A stretch of 24,802 nucleotides of DNA from an uncultured Bacilli bacterium (lineage in GTDB: Bacteria; Bacillota_I; Bacilli_A; RF39; UBA660): the NCBI GenBank assembly GCA_910585915.1, contig CAJUGF010000022.1, positions 1 through 24,802 on the forward strand, read 5' to 3'. Both the position numbers and the translations under genes were made by a program. How positions within the stretch are numbered: the stretch's first letter is position 1; each line of letters starts with the position of its first letter. Below are positions 7,239-16,099 of the stretch, one piece after another. The notes under the pieces were generated by a model. The model was not told the DNA's origin. It saw only the letters and a program-made list of their open reading frames with translations, and did not search any database.

Positions 7239-7267
7239 ATATCCTCCACTTCTAGAAAAAAAGACTC

Positions 7268-9109
7268 TTAAGCCGCTGCACTTTGAGAGTCAATTTCGTT
7301 TTGCAAACTCGCATTATTAATAGTTTCTGGTTCGCTTTGAACAGATGGTTCCTCTTTTTTAATATTCCAACAAGCTGACACATTACAATTTGAACTATAT
7401 GGAAGAGGATCTGGCAAATCAAGCTTTACTATCATTGGAATTTTAAACGCTCCACCAAATGATACGCAGCTTCCTGGTTGTAATGTTTTTTGCTTTGCAA
7501 TAACATCAGCTGAAATATTTGGAAGCATCTCTTCAATATATTTAATATCCTTTGGATGCGTCATTTTAAAAATTAAGAAGTTTGAAACTTGAGCAATAAC
7601 TGTATCACTAATTTCAACAGGACGTTGCGAAATAATTCCCAAAATCACGCCATACTTTCTTCCCTCTTTAGCAATACGATCAAAAATATTATAACCAAGC
7701 AAGAAAGTATCATTATCTTGTTGAACATAACGATGAGCTTCCTCTAAAATTAAATGAAAAGGAATGCTAGCTCTTTGTTTTAATCCTTTTGAGAAATCAA
7801 AGAAAAGACGACACATAATTTTAACAATAACTTTTGCATAAATATCATCAATATCTTCTAAATTAATATTAATAATCTGAGCCTTTTTACCATTATAAGT
7901 AACTAAATTACTAACAAAAGTTTCAGCTGTAATATGCCCCATATTGACAAAATGATTTCCTACTTTTGTATTTAAAATACTAGCAAGACGAACCTTTAAA
8001 ATAATTGCATCATCATAAACTTTGGTATTATTTTGGAATCCCTCACTAATCAGCGTAAATTCCATAGCCTTAGAAAAATCTAAAACACTAAAAGAATAAA
8101 TCTCTGGTTCCTTCATTTCCTCCAAATCATCATTAACATGTCTCAAAATATAATCAGTAATTAATACACTTTCTCCAAAATTTCCATTCGAATCAATTTC
8201 AAAACACTCCGAAAAACTTCTAGAATAACCTAGACCAGCAATTCTAGAATCAAAATTAAAATCATTGGTATGACATACTTCAATAATAGTAAAAATTTCA
8301 TTCTTTTTGCTTGCCGTCGTTTGATTACTAAAAAGTACTGCAAGTAATGCTTTCGCAATCAAATGATTCTTATATTCCTCACTCTCTTCATTATTTTGTG
8401 AAAAAATCTTAGCAAGACGAAGCGTTCTCTCAATAATAGGCAACTGACTATGGGTATTTGCTTGTAATAACAATGCCCAATCATCAAGTTTTAAAAGATT
8501 AACTGGTATCTGTAATACAACATCAGTAGGATCTACTGGATTGGTAGTAACAAACTTATAATTATAATGTTCACTATAACGATTAATACTTTGAAAAGCA
8601 TTTTTATATTCCCCAAAAGAATCAAAAATTAACATATTTGCATTATACGAAAGCATATTCTTATTTCCAAATACATTTTGAATAATTCTTGCTACACCAC
8701 AAGACTTACCACTACCACTATTTCCAAATATCGCAAAATGATTAGAAAAGAAATCATTTACATCTGGGTATATCTGATACTTTTTATAAATTGCACTATG
8801 CCCAAGTGTAAAGGAACCGCTTGATTCACTTCCTACAATTTCTTTTAATTCGCTTTCATTAATAATACGAATTTTACTTGAAAGCAAAGGTTTACGAATA
8901 ACTCCATTTACATATCGTCCATTCAAATACTCTCCCAAAAAACGAATCTTAATAATATCAGGATTAATTTCCGTAATTTCCCCTAAGATTCTTTGTTCAG
9001 GCGCTTCAAAAACAACATGAACATTCATCAAATCTTGACTACCAGCACTACCACCAGTATTTTCAATATGTGCAATATTATCACTGATATATTTAATTTT
9101 TCCAAACAT
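7268..9109 (-). CDS. HerA/DUF87-family hexameric ATPase
   Basis: FtsK/HerA-type P-loop ATPase, 613 residues. The N-terminal beta-barrel-like region (about 1-90, HAS-barrel type) is followed by Walker A GNSGSGKS (129-136) and Walker B LILEEAH (453-459). A KEGRKYG stretch (481-487), the likely arginine-finger region, and a sensor SQRP (494-497) follow. The C-terminal 40 residues are polar and low in complexity. In archaea HerA pairs with the NurA nuclease for DNA end resection, and some bacterial relatives pair with SIR2 or other effectors in phage defence. No nuclease or effector gene is adjacent here; the partner downstream is a GH25 lysozyme. It has its own extended -10 promoter. A DNA-translocase function is inferred from the family; the biological role is open. 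Confidence 0.85.
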   Translation of the reverse strand: MFGKIKYISDNIAHIENTGGSAGSQDLMNVHVVFEAPEQRILGEITEINPDIIKIRFLGEYLNGRYVNGVIRKPLLSSKIRIINESELKEIVGSESSGSFTLGHSAIYKKYQIYPDVNDFFSNHFAIFGNSGSGKSCGVARIIQNVFGNKNMLSYNANMLIFDSFGEYKNAFQSINRYSEHYNYKFVTTNPVDPTDVVLQIPVNLLKLDDWALLLQANTHSQLPIIERTLRLAKIFSQNNEESEEYKNHLIAKALLAVLFSNQTTASKKNEIFTIIEVCHTNDFNFDSRIAGLGYSRSFSECFEIDSNGNFGESVLITDYILRHVNDDLEEMKEPEIYSFSVLDFSKAMEFTLISEGFQNNTKVYDDAIILKVRLASILNTKVGNHFVNMGHITAETFVSNLVTYNGKKAQIININLEDIDDIYAKVIVKIMCRLFFDFSKGLKQRASIPFHLILEEAHRYVQQDNDTFLLGYNIFDRIAKEGRKYGVILGIISQRPVEISDTVIAQVSNFLIFKMTHPKDIKYIEEMLPNISADVIAKQKTLQPGSCVSFGGAFKIPMIVKLDLPDPLPYSSNCNVSACWNIKKEEPSVQSEPETINNASLQNEIDSQSAAA

Positions 9110-9134
9110 AAATAACCCTTCTTACTATAAAAAA

Positions 9135-9143
9135 ATTATATCA
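9135..9143 (-). promoter_or_regulatory. Extended -10 promoter of the herA-lysozyme operon
   Basis: TGATATAAT (TGn plus TATAAT) on the minus strand, 26 bases before the herA ATG, located directly after the terminator that closes the gat operon. No strong -35 is visible, as expected for an extended -10 promoter. Confidence 0.6.
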
Positions 9144-9148
9144 TAAGA

Positions 9149-9175
9149 AAAGAAAAAGACCAAACCTTTTTCCTT
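9149..9175 (-). terminator. Intrinsic terminator after gatB
   Basis: On the minus strand GAAAAAG (9172-9166) pairs with CTTTTTC (9158-9152) around a 7-base loop; the helix extends outward by about three more pairs and is followed by a T-rich tail. The stem is AT-rich. It separates the gat cluster from herA, whose promoter lies just beyond. Confidence 0.6.
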
Positions 9176-9202
9176 AAAATATATCATTTAAAATTGTAAT
9201 GT

Positions 9203-10624
9203 TTATTGATTTAAACGCTTTTCTAGTAGTTTCTTTGTTTTCACTGGATTTGCTTTACCATTCGTTTCTTTCATAACTTGTCCAACAAAATATCCAAACA
9301 AATTCGTTTTACCAGCACGATAAGCTTGAATTTGATTTTCGCTTTTCTCTAAAATTGCATCAACTATTTTTATAAGTGTATCTTCATCGGAAATTTGAGC
9401 CATGTCATCACTTAAAAACTCGGAAGGATCACAAGAAGATTCTAAAGATTTTAAAATAACTTCTTTTGCTTGTTTTGAAGAAATTACTCCTCCACTCACT
9501 TTATCAATTACCATTTTTAATTGCTTGGGCATAAGACTAATATCTGATATTGTTTTATATTCTTTATTCAAAAATCCCAAAATAACAGTCGTTACCCAAT
9601 TACAAGCAACCTTTGGATCAATCGAAGTATCAACACATTCATCATAATAATCGCTGATTGCTTTTTCCTTTAAAAGGGTATTAGCATCCACATAACTAAG
9701 TCCATATTCCTTAGTATACTTTTTTAATCTCTCCATTGGTAGTACAGGAATTGATTTTTGAATACTTAAAATCCAATCCGAATCCAAACAAATTTTAGGA
9801 ATATTTGGTTCCACAAAATACTTATAATCAACAGCATCTGCTTTATTACGCATTCTCTTTGTCGTCCCAGTTGCTTCATCCCATCTTCTTGTTTCTTGTA
9901 TAATTTCGTCTTGTCTACCACTATGAATCAATTCTTCTTGCCGTTTAATCTCTGCATCAATAACCAATGCAATGTTAGAAAAAGAATTAACCCCTTTAAT
10001 TTCAACTTTTGTTCCCAATGTATCATCTTCACTCAAAGAAATATTAACATCACAACGAACTTGTCCTTTCATCACATCAGCATCAGAAATATCTGTATAC
10101 TGATAAACTCTTCTCATATATTCTAAAAAAGCAATCACGTCCTCTTTCGAATGAAAACAAGGTTCTGTAACAAGTTCTAAAAGCGGAACCCCAGCACGAT
10201 TATAATTAATATAAGACAAATCCTTAATATGTTCAATTTGAGCCGTATCTTCTTCCAAATGAATATCATGAATAAGTACTTCCAACTCTTCTTCTTTTTT
10301 TGGAACCACTATTTTTCCATTCACTCCAATTGGTGCATGACTTTGCGTAATTTGATATCCCTTTGGTAAATCAGGATAATAATAATTCTTACGATCAAAA
10401 TACAAATATTTTGGAATTTCACAATGAAGAAGTGATGCTGCCATGATAGCTTTGCGAACACATTCCTTATTTAAGACGGGAAGTGTTCCTGGTAGTGCAA
10501 TATCTAAAGGAGATACATGAATATTTCCCTCTTCACTATAAGTATTGCGAGCCAAAGAAAAAACCTTTGTATGACTCTTCATCTCGCAATGCATTTCAAT
10601 ACCGATTGTTGGAATCAAACTCAT
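9203..10624 (-). CDS. gatB: Asp-tRNA(Asn)/Glu-tRNA(Gln) amidotransferase subunit B
   Basis: Kinase/tRNA-binding subunit of GatCAB, which phosphorylates and then amidates Glu misacylated on tRNA-Gln (or Asp on tRNA-Asn). 473 residues, the normal length. Family motifs are present: IGIEMHCEM at the N-terminus, DRKNYYYPDLPKGYQ and NYNRAGVPLLE in the cradle domain, and a helical YqeY-like tail from about residue 395 (with NLFGYFVGQVMK). Its ATG overlaps the gatA stop (ATGA), indicating coupled translation. It is the last gene of the T-box-led cluster, with a terminator 30-50 bases further on. Because asnS is also present, the main job is probably Gln-tRNA(Gln) synthesis; no glnS is in the window. 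Confidence 0.97.
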   Translation of the reverse strand: MSLIPTIGIEMHCEMKSHTKVFSLARNTYSEEGNIHVSPLDIALPGTLPVLNKECVRKAIMAASLLHCEIPKYLYFDRKNYYYPDLPKGYQITQSHAPIGVNGKIVVPKKEEELEVLIHDIHLEEDTAQIEHIKDLSYINYNRAGVPLLELVTEPCFHSKEDVIAFLEYMRRVYQYTDISDADVMKGQVRCDVNISLSEDDTLGTKVEIKGVNSFSNIALVIDAEIKRQEELIHSGRQDEIIQETRRWDEATGTTKRMRNKADAVDYKYFVEPNIPKICLDSDWILSIQKSIPVLPMERLKKYTKEYGLSYVDANTLLKEKAISDYYDECVDTSIDPKVACNWVTTVILGFLNKEYKTISDISLMPKQLKMVIDKVSGGVISSKQAKEVILKSLESSCDPSEFLSDDMAQISDEDTLIKIVDAILEKSENQIQAYRAGKTNLFGYFVGQVMKETNGKANPVKTKKLLEKRLNQ

Positions 10625-12069
10625 AAGCTTTTTCCTCCTAACTCATAATGAATATCCATCTTTTCTTCTAATAAACTAGCCATCTTTAAAAGTGATGCAT
10701 CACTCTTAATCTTAGAAGTTAAATTAACACCAACAGGTAAACCATTTACCAAACCATTTGGAATCGTTATACTTGGATATCCTCCAAAATTTCCAATAAC
10801 CATATGATTTTCTAAAATCATAGAAGACTTATTAAGTACCTCTAATTCACCTTCCAAAGGTTTTGCACCTCCACTACTGCATGGAAGAATTAATGCATCA
10901 TATTTTTCAAAAAAATCATTCATCTTATCAACAATTAAATGACGTACTCTTTGAGCATTCAAAAAGTATTTTTCTTGATTTTCTTTTTGTAATACATAAG
11001 ACCCAATAATCAAACGCCGCTTGATCAAAGGAGAAAAACCTTTAGTTCTATGTTCCACCATCATATCAGTGATATTACGAGATTCTCCACGTGGTCCAAA
11101 AATAATACCCGTTAAATTAGACAAATTACTAGTAGCTTCTGCGCAAGAAATACAAGTATAAGTAGAAGGAATGGCAGCAAGTAATGTTTCATCCATAGAT
11201 TCTTCATAAACTTCAAATCCAACTTCCTTTGCTTGCTCTAATGTCTTTTGAAACAAAGACAATGCATCTTTTAACTCTTCACTTGGATTTTCATAAGAAC
11301 TAATATCAGCAATTTCTTTGATATAAAACAATTTTTTAGAATCCAACTTCCCATTTTGAAGGTTCTCAGCCAAATGAATACTGCTAGAATCAAAACTGGT
11401 CATATCCTTATCATCTAGCCCTTTAATTGCATCTACTACAATTGCTGCATCCATAACACTTCTTGTTAAAACGCCCACATGATCCAAACTACTTGCAAAA
11501 GGGAATAATCCATAACGAGAAATCATTCCATAGGTTGGCTTATATCCGACAATCCCACAATATGCAGCAGGTTTTCGTACACTATCACCAGTGTCAGAAC
11601 CAATAGCAAAAGGTACAGCACCACTTGCCACCACAGCAGCACTTCCAGCACTTGATCCCCCAGCTTGACGTGATTCATCCCATGGATTTTTTACAACTCC
11701 AGTATGTCCGGTAGTACCTGTTCCACCAAGTCCAAATTCATCCAGAACTGTTTTTCCTACGCATATTGCTCCCGCTTGCTTTAATTTCTCATAAACAGTT
11801 GCATCATAAACTGGAACGTAATTTTTCAAAGTATTTGATGAACCAGTTGTCAAAATACCACGAGTAGAAAAATTATCCTTTAACGCATAAGGAATCCCTT
11901 GCAAAATTCCTCCATTTTCATTCACTTTAGCATCTTCCAATATTGTAACAAACGAATTACACTTTTCCTGATTTTCATGAACACTTACCAAAGTACTCTT
12001 TAAAACCTCTTGGGCCGTTATTTCTTTCTTTTTCATCTTCTCTTGAAGACTTAATATTTCACTCCTCAT
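10621..12069 (-). CDS. gatA: Asp-tRNA(Asn)/Glu-tRNA(Gln) amidotransferase subunit A
   Basis: Amidase-signature subunit of GatCAB; it releases ammonia from glutamine for the GatB active site. 482 residues. The Ser-cisSer-Lys catalytic set is visible: K64 in YALKDNF, the cis-serine in AGGSSAGS (about 140) and the nucleophile S163 in SDTGDSVRKPA. The latter motif reads TGGSIRQPA in most GatA proteins I know; here Gly is Asp and Gln is Lys next to the nucleophile. The gene overlaps gatC upstream and gatB downstream by 4 bases each, giving a tightly coupled gatC-gatA-gatB order. Confidence 0.97.
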   Translation of the reverse strand: MRSEILSLQEKMKKKEITAQEVLKSTLVSVHENQEKCNSFVTILEDAKVNENGGILQGIPYALKDNFSTRGILTTGSSNTLKNYVPVYDATVYEKLKQAGAICVGKTVLDEFGLGGTGTTGHTGVVKNPWDESRQAGGSSAGSAAVVASGAVPFAIGSDTGDSVRKPAAYCGIVGYKPTYGMISRYGLFPFASSLDHVGVLTRSVMDAAIVVDAIKGLDDKDMTSFDSSSIHLAENLQNGKLDSKKLFYIKEIADISSYENPSEELKDALSLFQKTLEQAKEVGFEVYEESMDETLLAAIPSTYTCISCAEATSNLSNLTGIIFGPRGESRNITDMMVEHRTKGFSPLIKRRLIIGSYVLQKENQEKYFLNAQRVRHLIVDKMNDFFEKYDALILPCSSGGAKPLEGELEVLNKSSMILENHMVIGNFGGYPSITIPNGLVNGLPVGVNLTSKIKSDASLLKMASLLEEKMDIHYELGGKSL

Positions 12070-12362
12070 TCGCCCACCACCTTTGGAACAATAACTGAAG
12101 TCAAATTCTTATCTTGTGCATTTTGTAAAACTTCTTCTTGACGAAGTTCAAAAACCTCATCATCTTCCCTCAAAACAGTACTTTCCAAAGGAAAAGGATG
12201 TGTTAAGGGTTCGATTTTACAAATATCACCAATATCATTAATTAAATTCATATTACGTTCAATCTCTTCAAATTCATCCAAAACCATTTTATTTTCTTCA
12301 TCACTTAACTCAAACAATAGCTTACTTGCCAAATCATCAATTAAATCTTTTGTAAAATTCAT
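12066..12362 (-). CDS. gatC: Asp-tRNA(Asn)/Glu-tRNA(Gln) amidotransferase subunit C
   Basis: Small scaffold subunit that wraps around GatA and stabilises the GatCAB complex. 98 residues, the usual length. The N-terminal helix region contains LIDDLASKLLFELSDEE and the middle a PLTHPFPLE segment, equivalent to the P-x-x-H-P loop seen in GatC proteins. An AAGGAAGGT ribosome binding site lies directly before the ATG. It lies 15 bases after asnS and overlaps gatA by 4 bases, so it connects the synthetase and amidotransferase parts of one transcription unit. Confidence 0.93.
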   Translation of the reverse strand: MNFTKDLIDDLASKLLFELSDEENKMVLDEFEEIERNMNLINDIGDICKIEPLTHPFPLESTVLREDDEVFELRQEEVLQNAQDKNLTSVIVPKVVGE

Positions 12363-12377
12363 AATACCTTCCTTTAC

Positions 12378-13745
12378 TTAAAATTCACAATTTCCTGGAG
12401 TCCTTGGATAAGCAATCACATCACGAATATTATCAACACCAGTTAAATAAATTAAAAGTCGTTCAAATCCCATTCCAAATCCAGAATGCACACAGCTGCC
12501 ATACTTTCTTAAATTCAAATACCAATCCATTTCTTCAATATCCATATGAAGTTCCTTCATTCGAGTAATAAGTTTGGTATAATCTGCTTCTCTCTCACTA
12601 CCACCCATTAACTCACCAACTCCAGGAATTTCTAAATCAGCAGCAGCAACCGTTTTTCCATCTTCATTTTGTTTCATATAGAATGCTTTAATATCTTTCG
12701 GCCAATTTGTAATGAAAACAGGTCCATGAAAATACTCAGTAATATAGCGTTCATGCTCTTTAGCAATATCTTCCCCATAAACAGGTTCAAATTCCCACTT
12801 TACATCAGCATCTTTTAAAATGGTTATCACATCTTCATGTGATATGCGTGTAAATTTACTTGATACTAAAGTTGTAAGCTTTTCTACCAATCCTTTTTCA
12901 GCAAATTTGTCTAAAAAAGCTAATTCATCTTGTGCACGATCTAATACATATTGAACAACAAATTTAAGCATTTCTTCTTCAATATCCATAATCCCTTCCA
13001 AATCACAAAATGCCACCTCTGGTTCAATCATCCAAAACTCAGCAGCATGAGTTTTAGTGTTAGAATCTTCAGCTCGAAATGTTGGACCAAATGTATAAAC
13101 TTTAGAAAATGCTGTTGCAAACGTTTCAGCTTGTAATTGCCCAGAAACAGTAAGTCCCGCCTTTTTCCCAAAGAAATCTTTCTTATAATCCACATCCCCT
13201 TTAATTTTATCAAGTGGCAATGTTGTTACTTCAAACATCTCCCCAGCACCTTCACAATCGCTTCCTGTGATAATTGGGGCATTTAAATAAATATATCCTC
13301 GTTCTTGAAAATAAGTATGAATCGCCATCGCTGCTAAACTTCGAATTCGAAATACAGCTTGAAACAAATTTGCTCGTGGTCTCAAATATGCAATACTTCT
13401 TAAAAATTCTCTAGAATGTGCCTTTGGTTGTAGTGGATAATCATCAGGACAATCTCCAAGTAAAATAGCACTTTGAATATAAACCTCATAATCTTGATTT
13501 GCTCCACTAGATTCTTTTAAAACACCACAAACTTCAATCGCAGATCCATTCTTTAAAGCAGTAATGTTTTCAAAATTACTCGAATCTTTATCATAAACTA
13601 ATTGCATATGGACAAAATCTGTTCCATCTGAAAAATCAATAAAGCCAAAATCCTTCTGACGACGATGATTACGAATCCATCCTGATAACGTTACTTCTTT
13701 TCCTACATAGTTTTCTATATCTTTCTTTAAATCTCTTAAATACAT
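12378..13745 (-). CDS. asnS: Asparaginyl-tRNA synthetase
   Basis: Class IIb synthetase charging tRNA-Asn in the cytoplasm. 455 residues. An N-terminal OB-fold anticodon domain (LSGWIRNHRRQKDFGFIDF, about 20-38) precedes a catalytic domain with motif 2 FRAEDSNTKTHAAEFW and motif 3 GFGMGFERLLIYLTG, ending in RDVIAYPRTPGN, which is characteristic of AsnRS rather than AspRS. The start lies inside the preceding gene (10-base overlap), where its purine-rich ribosome binding site also lies, so translation is probably coupled. With asnS present, GatCAB is not needed to make Asn-tRNA, unless the neighbouring AspRS is non-discriminating. Confidence 0.96.
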   Translation of the reverse strand: MYLRDLKKDIENYVGKEVTLSGWIRNHRRQKDFGFIDFSDGTDFVHMQLVYDKDSSNFENITALKNGSAIEVCGVLKESSGANQDYEVYIQSAILLGDCPDDYPLQPKAHSREFLRSIAYLRPRANLFQAVFRIRSLAAMAIHTYFQERGYIYLNAPIITGSDCEGAGEMFEVTTLPLDKIKGDVDYKKDFFGKKAGLTVSGQLQAETFATAFSKVYTFGPTFRAEDSNTKTHAAEFWMIEPEVAFCDLEGIMDIEEEMLKFVVQYVLDRAQDELAFLDKFAEKGLVEKLTTLVSSKFTRISHEDVITILKDADVKWEFEPVYGEDIAKEHERYITEYFHGPVFITNWPKDIKAFYMKQNEDGKTVAAADLEIPGVGELMGGSEREADYTKLITRMKELHMDIEEMDWYLNLRKYGSCVHSGFGMGFERLLIYLTGVDNIRDVIAYPRTPGNCEF

Positions 13746-14617
13746 TTCCTTCTCTTCCTTTCTTGCTTCATTTCTTTTTCACGATTCACTTCATCTCTCC
13801 AAATTCTTGCTGTTTTTATTTGATCTAAACTAGATTTATATGGATTCAAACCTTCAATTTTACAATACTTAGCAAATATATCAAAGAAATGTTTAGCATG
13901 AGCAATACTCAAACCATCAGCATTTTCCTGAAAACAAATCCAATAAGAAATAATAAACGCTTTATCATCATTACTAAGTTTATTAAAATCGTTCTTTTGA
14001 AAAAGAAAATCAGCTCTTCTTTGAATTCTACCTAAATCCAAAGGAACAAAACCCAAACGATAATCTTTAAAAGAACGTGTCATCTTCTCCAATTGAGCCC
14101 ATGCCCAATCAACACTTCCTTCAAAAGGAATATTGCCAAGCCAATTATTATAAGCAACTACTACATCTTCCTTTGAAATTTGAGATTGTTCCGCTAATTT
14201 TTTCTCAATCTCCCAATTAGATGCTAAATGAATTTTTTGTAAACTCGTCAGTTCTTTATCATCAAACCCTATATTTTGATAATAAATATGAAATCTTGTA
14301 AAGAACTGTTTTACAATGGTAAGAAGCTTATGTCTTCCAATAGGAAAACAGCAATAATAATTATTTAACATCACATGCTGTCCATCACTAAGTCCCTCTC
14401 CCATATTTTCTTCCATTTGTAGGGCATTTGCTTTAATAAAAATCAATTCCAATTCTTTAAATTCTGGATCATTTACTTTTCCTTGCATTAAAGAAAGCCA
14501 AGCATTCTCAAAATCAACATCAATTAAAGTATCAGCAAGCCATAATTCATATGCTTCCAATACTTCTTTCTTCCCAATATTTTGATATTCACACTCTACT
14601 AATTGTTTTTGTGCCAT
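13736..14617 (-). CDS. Unrecognised protein made of two tandem homologous repeats
   Basis: 293 residues, no family recognised. The protein is an internal duplication of a helical domain of about 120-130 residues. Matching blocks are AYELWL (22-27) with AYNNWL (155-160), ENAWLSL (37-43) with DWAWAQL (170-176), and the LSDGQ...YYCCF block (76-91) with LSNDD...YWICF (214-229). KQFFTRFHIYYQNIG (103-117) matches KHFFDIFAKYCKIEG (242-256), and LTSLQKIHLASNW matches KSSLDQIKTARIW. Tryptophans and aromatics are kept at equivalent places. The C-terminus is strongly basic (KQERKRRK). There is no signal peptide, membrane segment or metal motif. AGGAGG lies 11 bases before the ATG. It sits between aspS and asnS and overlaps asnS by 10 bases, which suggests a link to tRNA charging or the ribosome; that is inference. 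Confidence 0.8.
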   Translation of the reverse strand: MAQKQLVECEYQNIGKKEVLEAYELWLADTLIDVDFENAWLSLMQGKVNDPEFKELELIFIKANALQMEENMGEGLSDGQHVMLNNYYCCFPIGRHKLLTIVKQFFTRFHIYYQNIGFDDKELTSLQKIHLASNWEIEKKLAEQSQISKEDVVVAYNNWLGNIPFEGSVDWAWAQLEKMTRSFKDYRLGFVPLDLGRIQRRADFLFQKNDFNKLSNDDKAFIISYWICFQENADGLSIAHAKHFFDIFAKYCKIEGLNPYKSSLDQIKTARIWRDEVNREKEMKQERKRRKCI

Positions 14618-14763
14618 CTTATCACAATCCTCCTGTATTTTTTTACATTCATCTAATTTTTAAATAGTTATTTGTATATAACATCAAAATAATTCATTAA
14701 AAACTTCTTTAATGCCTTTTCATAACTTTTGAAAAAAGCAATTAATTTCACAATATATTCTCC

Positions 14764-16077
14764 TTATGGATTCAATCTTGTAGGTCCACGATAGATAAAT
14801 GTCGCTTCACGAATATTATCAATATGAAATAATAACATCATCAATCGTTGCAATCCAATTGCAAAGCCTCCATGAGGTGGTATACCATATTGAAAGAATT
14901 CTAAATAGAAATCTAAGCTTTCTAAAGTAATACCCTTTACTAATATTTGCTTTTTCAAAATATCCAAACGATGTTCTCTTTGTGCTCCCGTTGTAATTTC
15001 AATTCCTCGAAATAATAAATCATAACTACAAGTATTCCCACTTTCATCTAACATATGATAAAAAGGTCTTGCTGCAAAAGGATATTCTGTTACAAAAATA
15101 AATTCTGTTCCAAACTCATCTTTTGCATACTTACAAAGAAGATTTTCTTCCTTACGTTCCAAATCATCTTCCTTTTCTCCTACATAGTGATATCTCTCCT
15201 TTAAGATTTCCTTTGCTTCTTTAAAAGTCACACGTGCAAAAGGACGCTCAATATCGGTAGGTTTTACTTTAAATTCTTTTTCGATTTGTTCCCCATACTT
15301 TTCATACACCTTCCCAATTGCAAATTTCAACCAAGCTTCTTCAAAATCCATAACATCCTGATAACTATCAATCCATGAAATTTCAACGTCAGCCATATTA
15401 ATCTCAGTAGCATGGTAACTAGTATGAGAATTTTCTGCACGAAATGCAGGACCAATTTCAAATACTTTATCAAACCCAGCAGCCATTGCCATTTGCTTAT
15501 AAAATTGTGGAGATTGTGACAAATAAGCCGTTCTACCAAAATAGTCTAACGAAAAAGTTTCAGCACCACTTTCTGCAGCTGCTCCACTAATCTTTGGTGA
15601 GTGAATTTCCATAAAATTATTTTGAACACAATATTCTCTTAAGCTATGTTCTAATAAAGTTGCTGCTTTAAATAACAAATTATTATCTTGTCTTCGTAAG
15701 TCTACAAAACGATAATCCAAACGAGTTTCCCTTAAACTATTATCTTTCTTATTATAATCAAATGGTAACTCTGATAAACTCTTAGAAGTAACTACAATAG
15801 ATATTGGAATAATTTCCTTTCCACCCATTTTAACTGCAGGTGCATTCTTTAAAACACCAACCACTTTTAAAGTAGACTCCAAACTAACCCCTTGCATCAT
15901 GTCAATTAATTCTTGATTTTCTTCTGTTTTTTCAATAGTAGCTTGTACTTTACCAGTTCCATCCCGAAGAATTAAAAACATAACATAAGGTAAATCTCTT
16001 ACATTTTCCAAAAAACCTTGAAATTCAATCGTTTCATCATAATGCTTTTCTAAATCACGAACAAATATTTTTTTCAT
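14764..16077 (-). CDS. aspS: Aspartyl-tRNA synthetase, archaeal-type
   Basis: Class IIb synthetase attaching Asp to tRNA-Asp. 437 residues, the size of the archaeal/eukaryotic-like AspRS2; bacterial AspRS is about 590 residues because of an inserted GAD domain, which is absent here. The N-terminal OB-fold is followed by the catalytic core: motif 2 FRAENSHTSYHATE and motif 3 GGFAIGLQRLMMLLF, ending IYRGPTRLNP. The frame opens at a TTG at 16095, but the ATG at 16075-16077 has AGGTG 7 bases upstream. By analogy with published archaeal enzymes, one of two anticodon-discriminating positions keeps Lys (in AVKMGGKE), while the other (Trp or His in known enzymes) is Glu here. Whether it also charges tRNA-Asn is therefore undecided. 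It follows the HisRS-like gene by 22 bases in the T-box operon. Confidence 0.93.
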   Translation of the reverse strand: MKKIFVRDLEKHYDETIEFQGFLENVRDLPYVMFLILRDGTGKVQATIEKTEENQELIDMMQGVSLESTLKVVGVLKNAPAVKMGGKEIIPISIVVTSKSLSELPFDYNKKDNSLRETRLDYRFVDLRRQDNNLLFKAATLLEHSLREYCVQNNFMEIHSPKISGAAAESGAETFSLDYFGRTAYLSQSPQFYKQMAMAAGFDKVFEIGPAFRAENSHTSYHATEINMADVEISWIDSYQDVMDFEEAWLKFAIGKVYEKYGEQIEKEFKVKPTDIERPFARVTFKEAKEILKERYHYVGEKEDDLERKEENLLCKYAKDEFGTEFIFVTEYPFAARPFYHMLDESGNTCSYDLLFRGIEITTGAQREHRLDILKKQILVKGITLESLDFYLEFFQYGIPPHGGFAIGLQRLMMLLFHIDNIREATFIYRGPTRLNP

Positions 16078-16099
16078 TTTTTCACACCTATCCAAATTT

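Noticed and set aside
7268..9109. HerA gene as part of a phage-defence island
   Set aside because: No SIR2, nuclease, methylase or other defence gene is adjacent; the neighbours are housekeeping genes and a lysozyme.
12951..13213. Short frames on both strands inside asnS
   Set aside because: They are out-of-frame shadows of conserved asnS sequence.
14618..14763. Possible terminator or second leader between aspS and the repeat protein
   Set aside because: A weak interrupted inverted repeat (CTTTTCA/TGAAAAA, about 14717-14738) lacks a T-run on the minus strand, and there is no T-box or -10/-35 pair I could defend.
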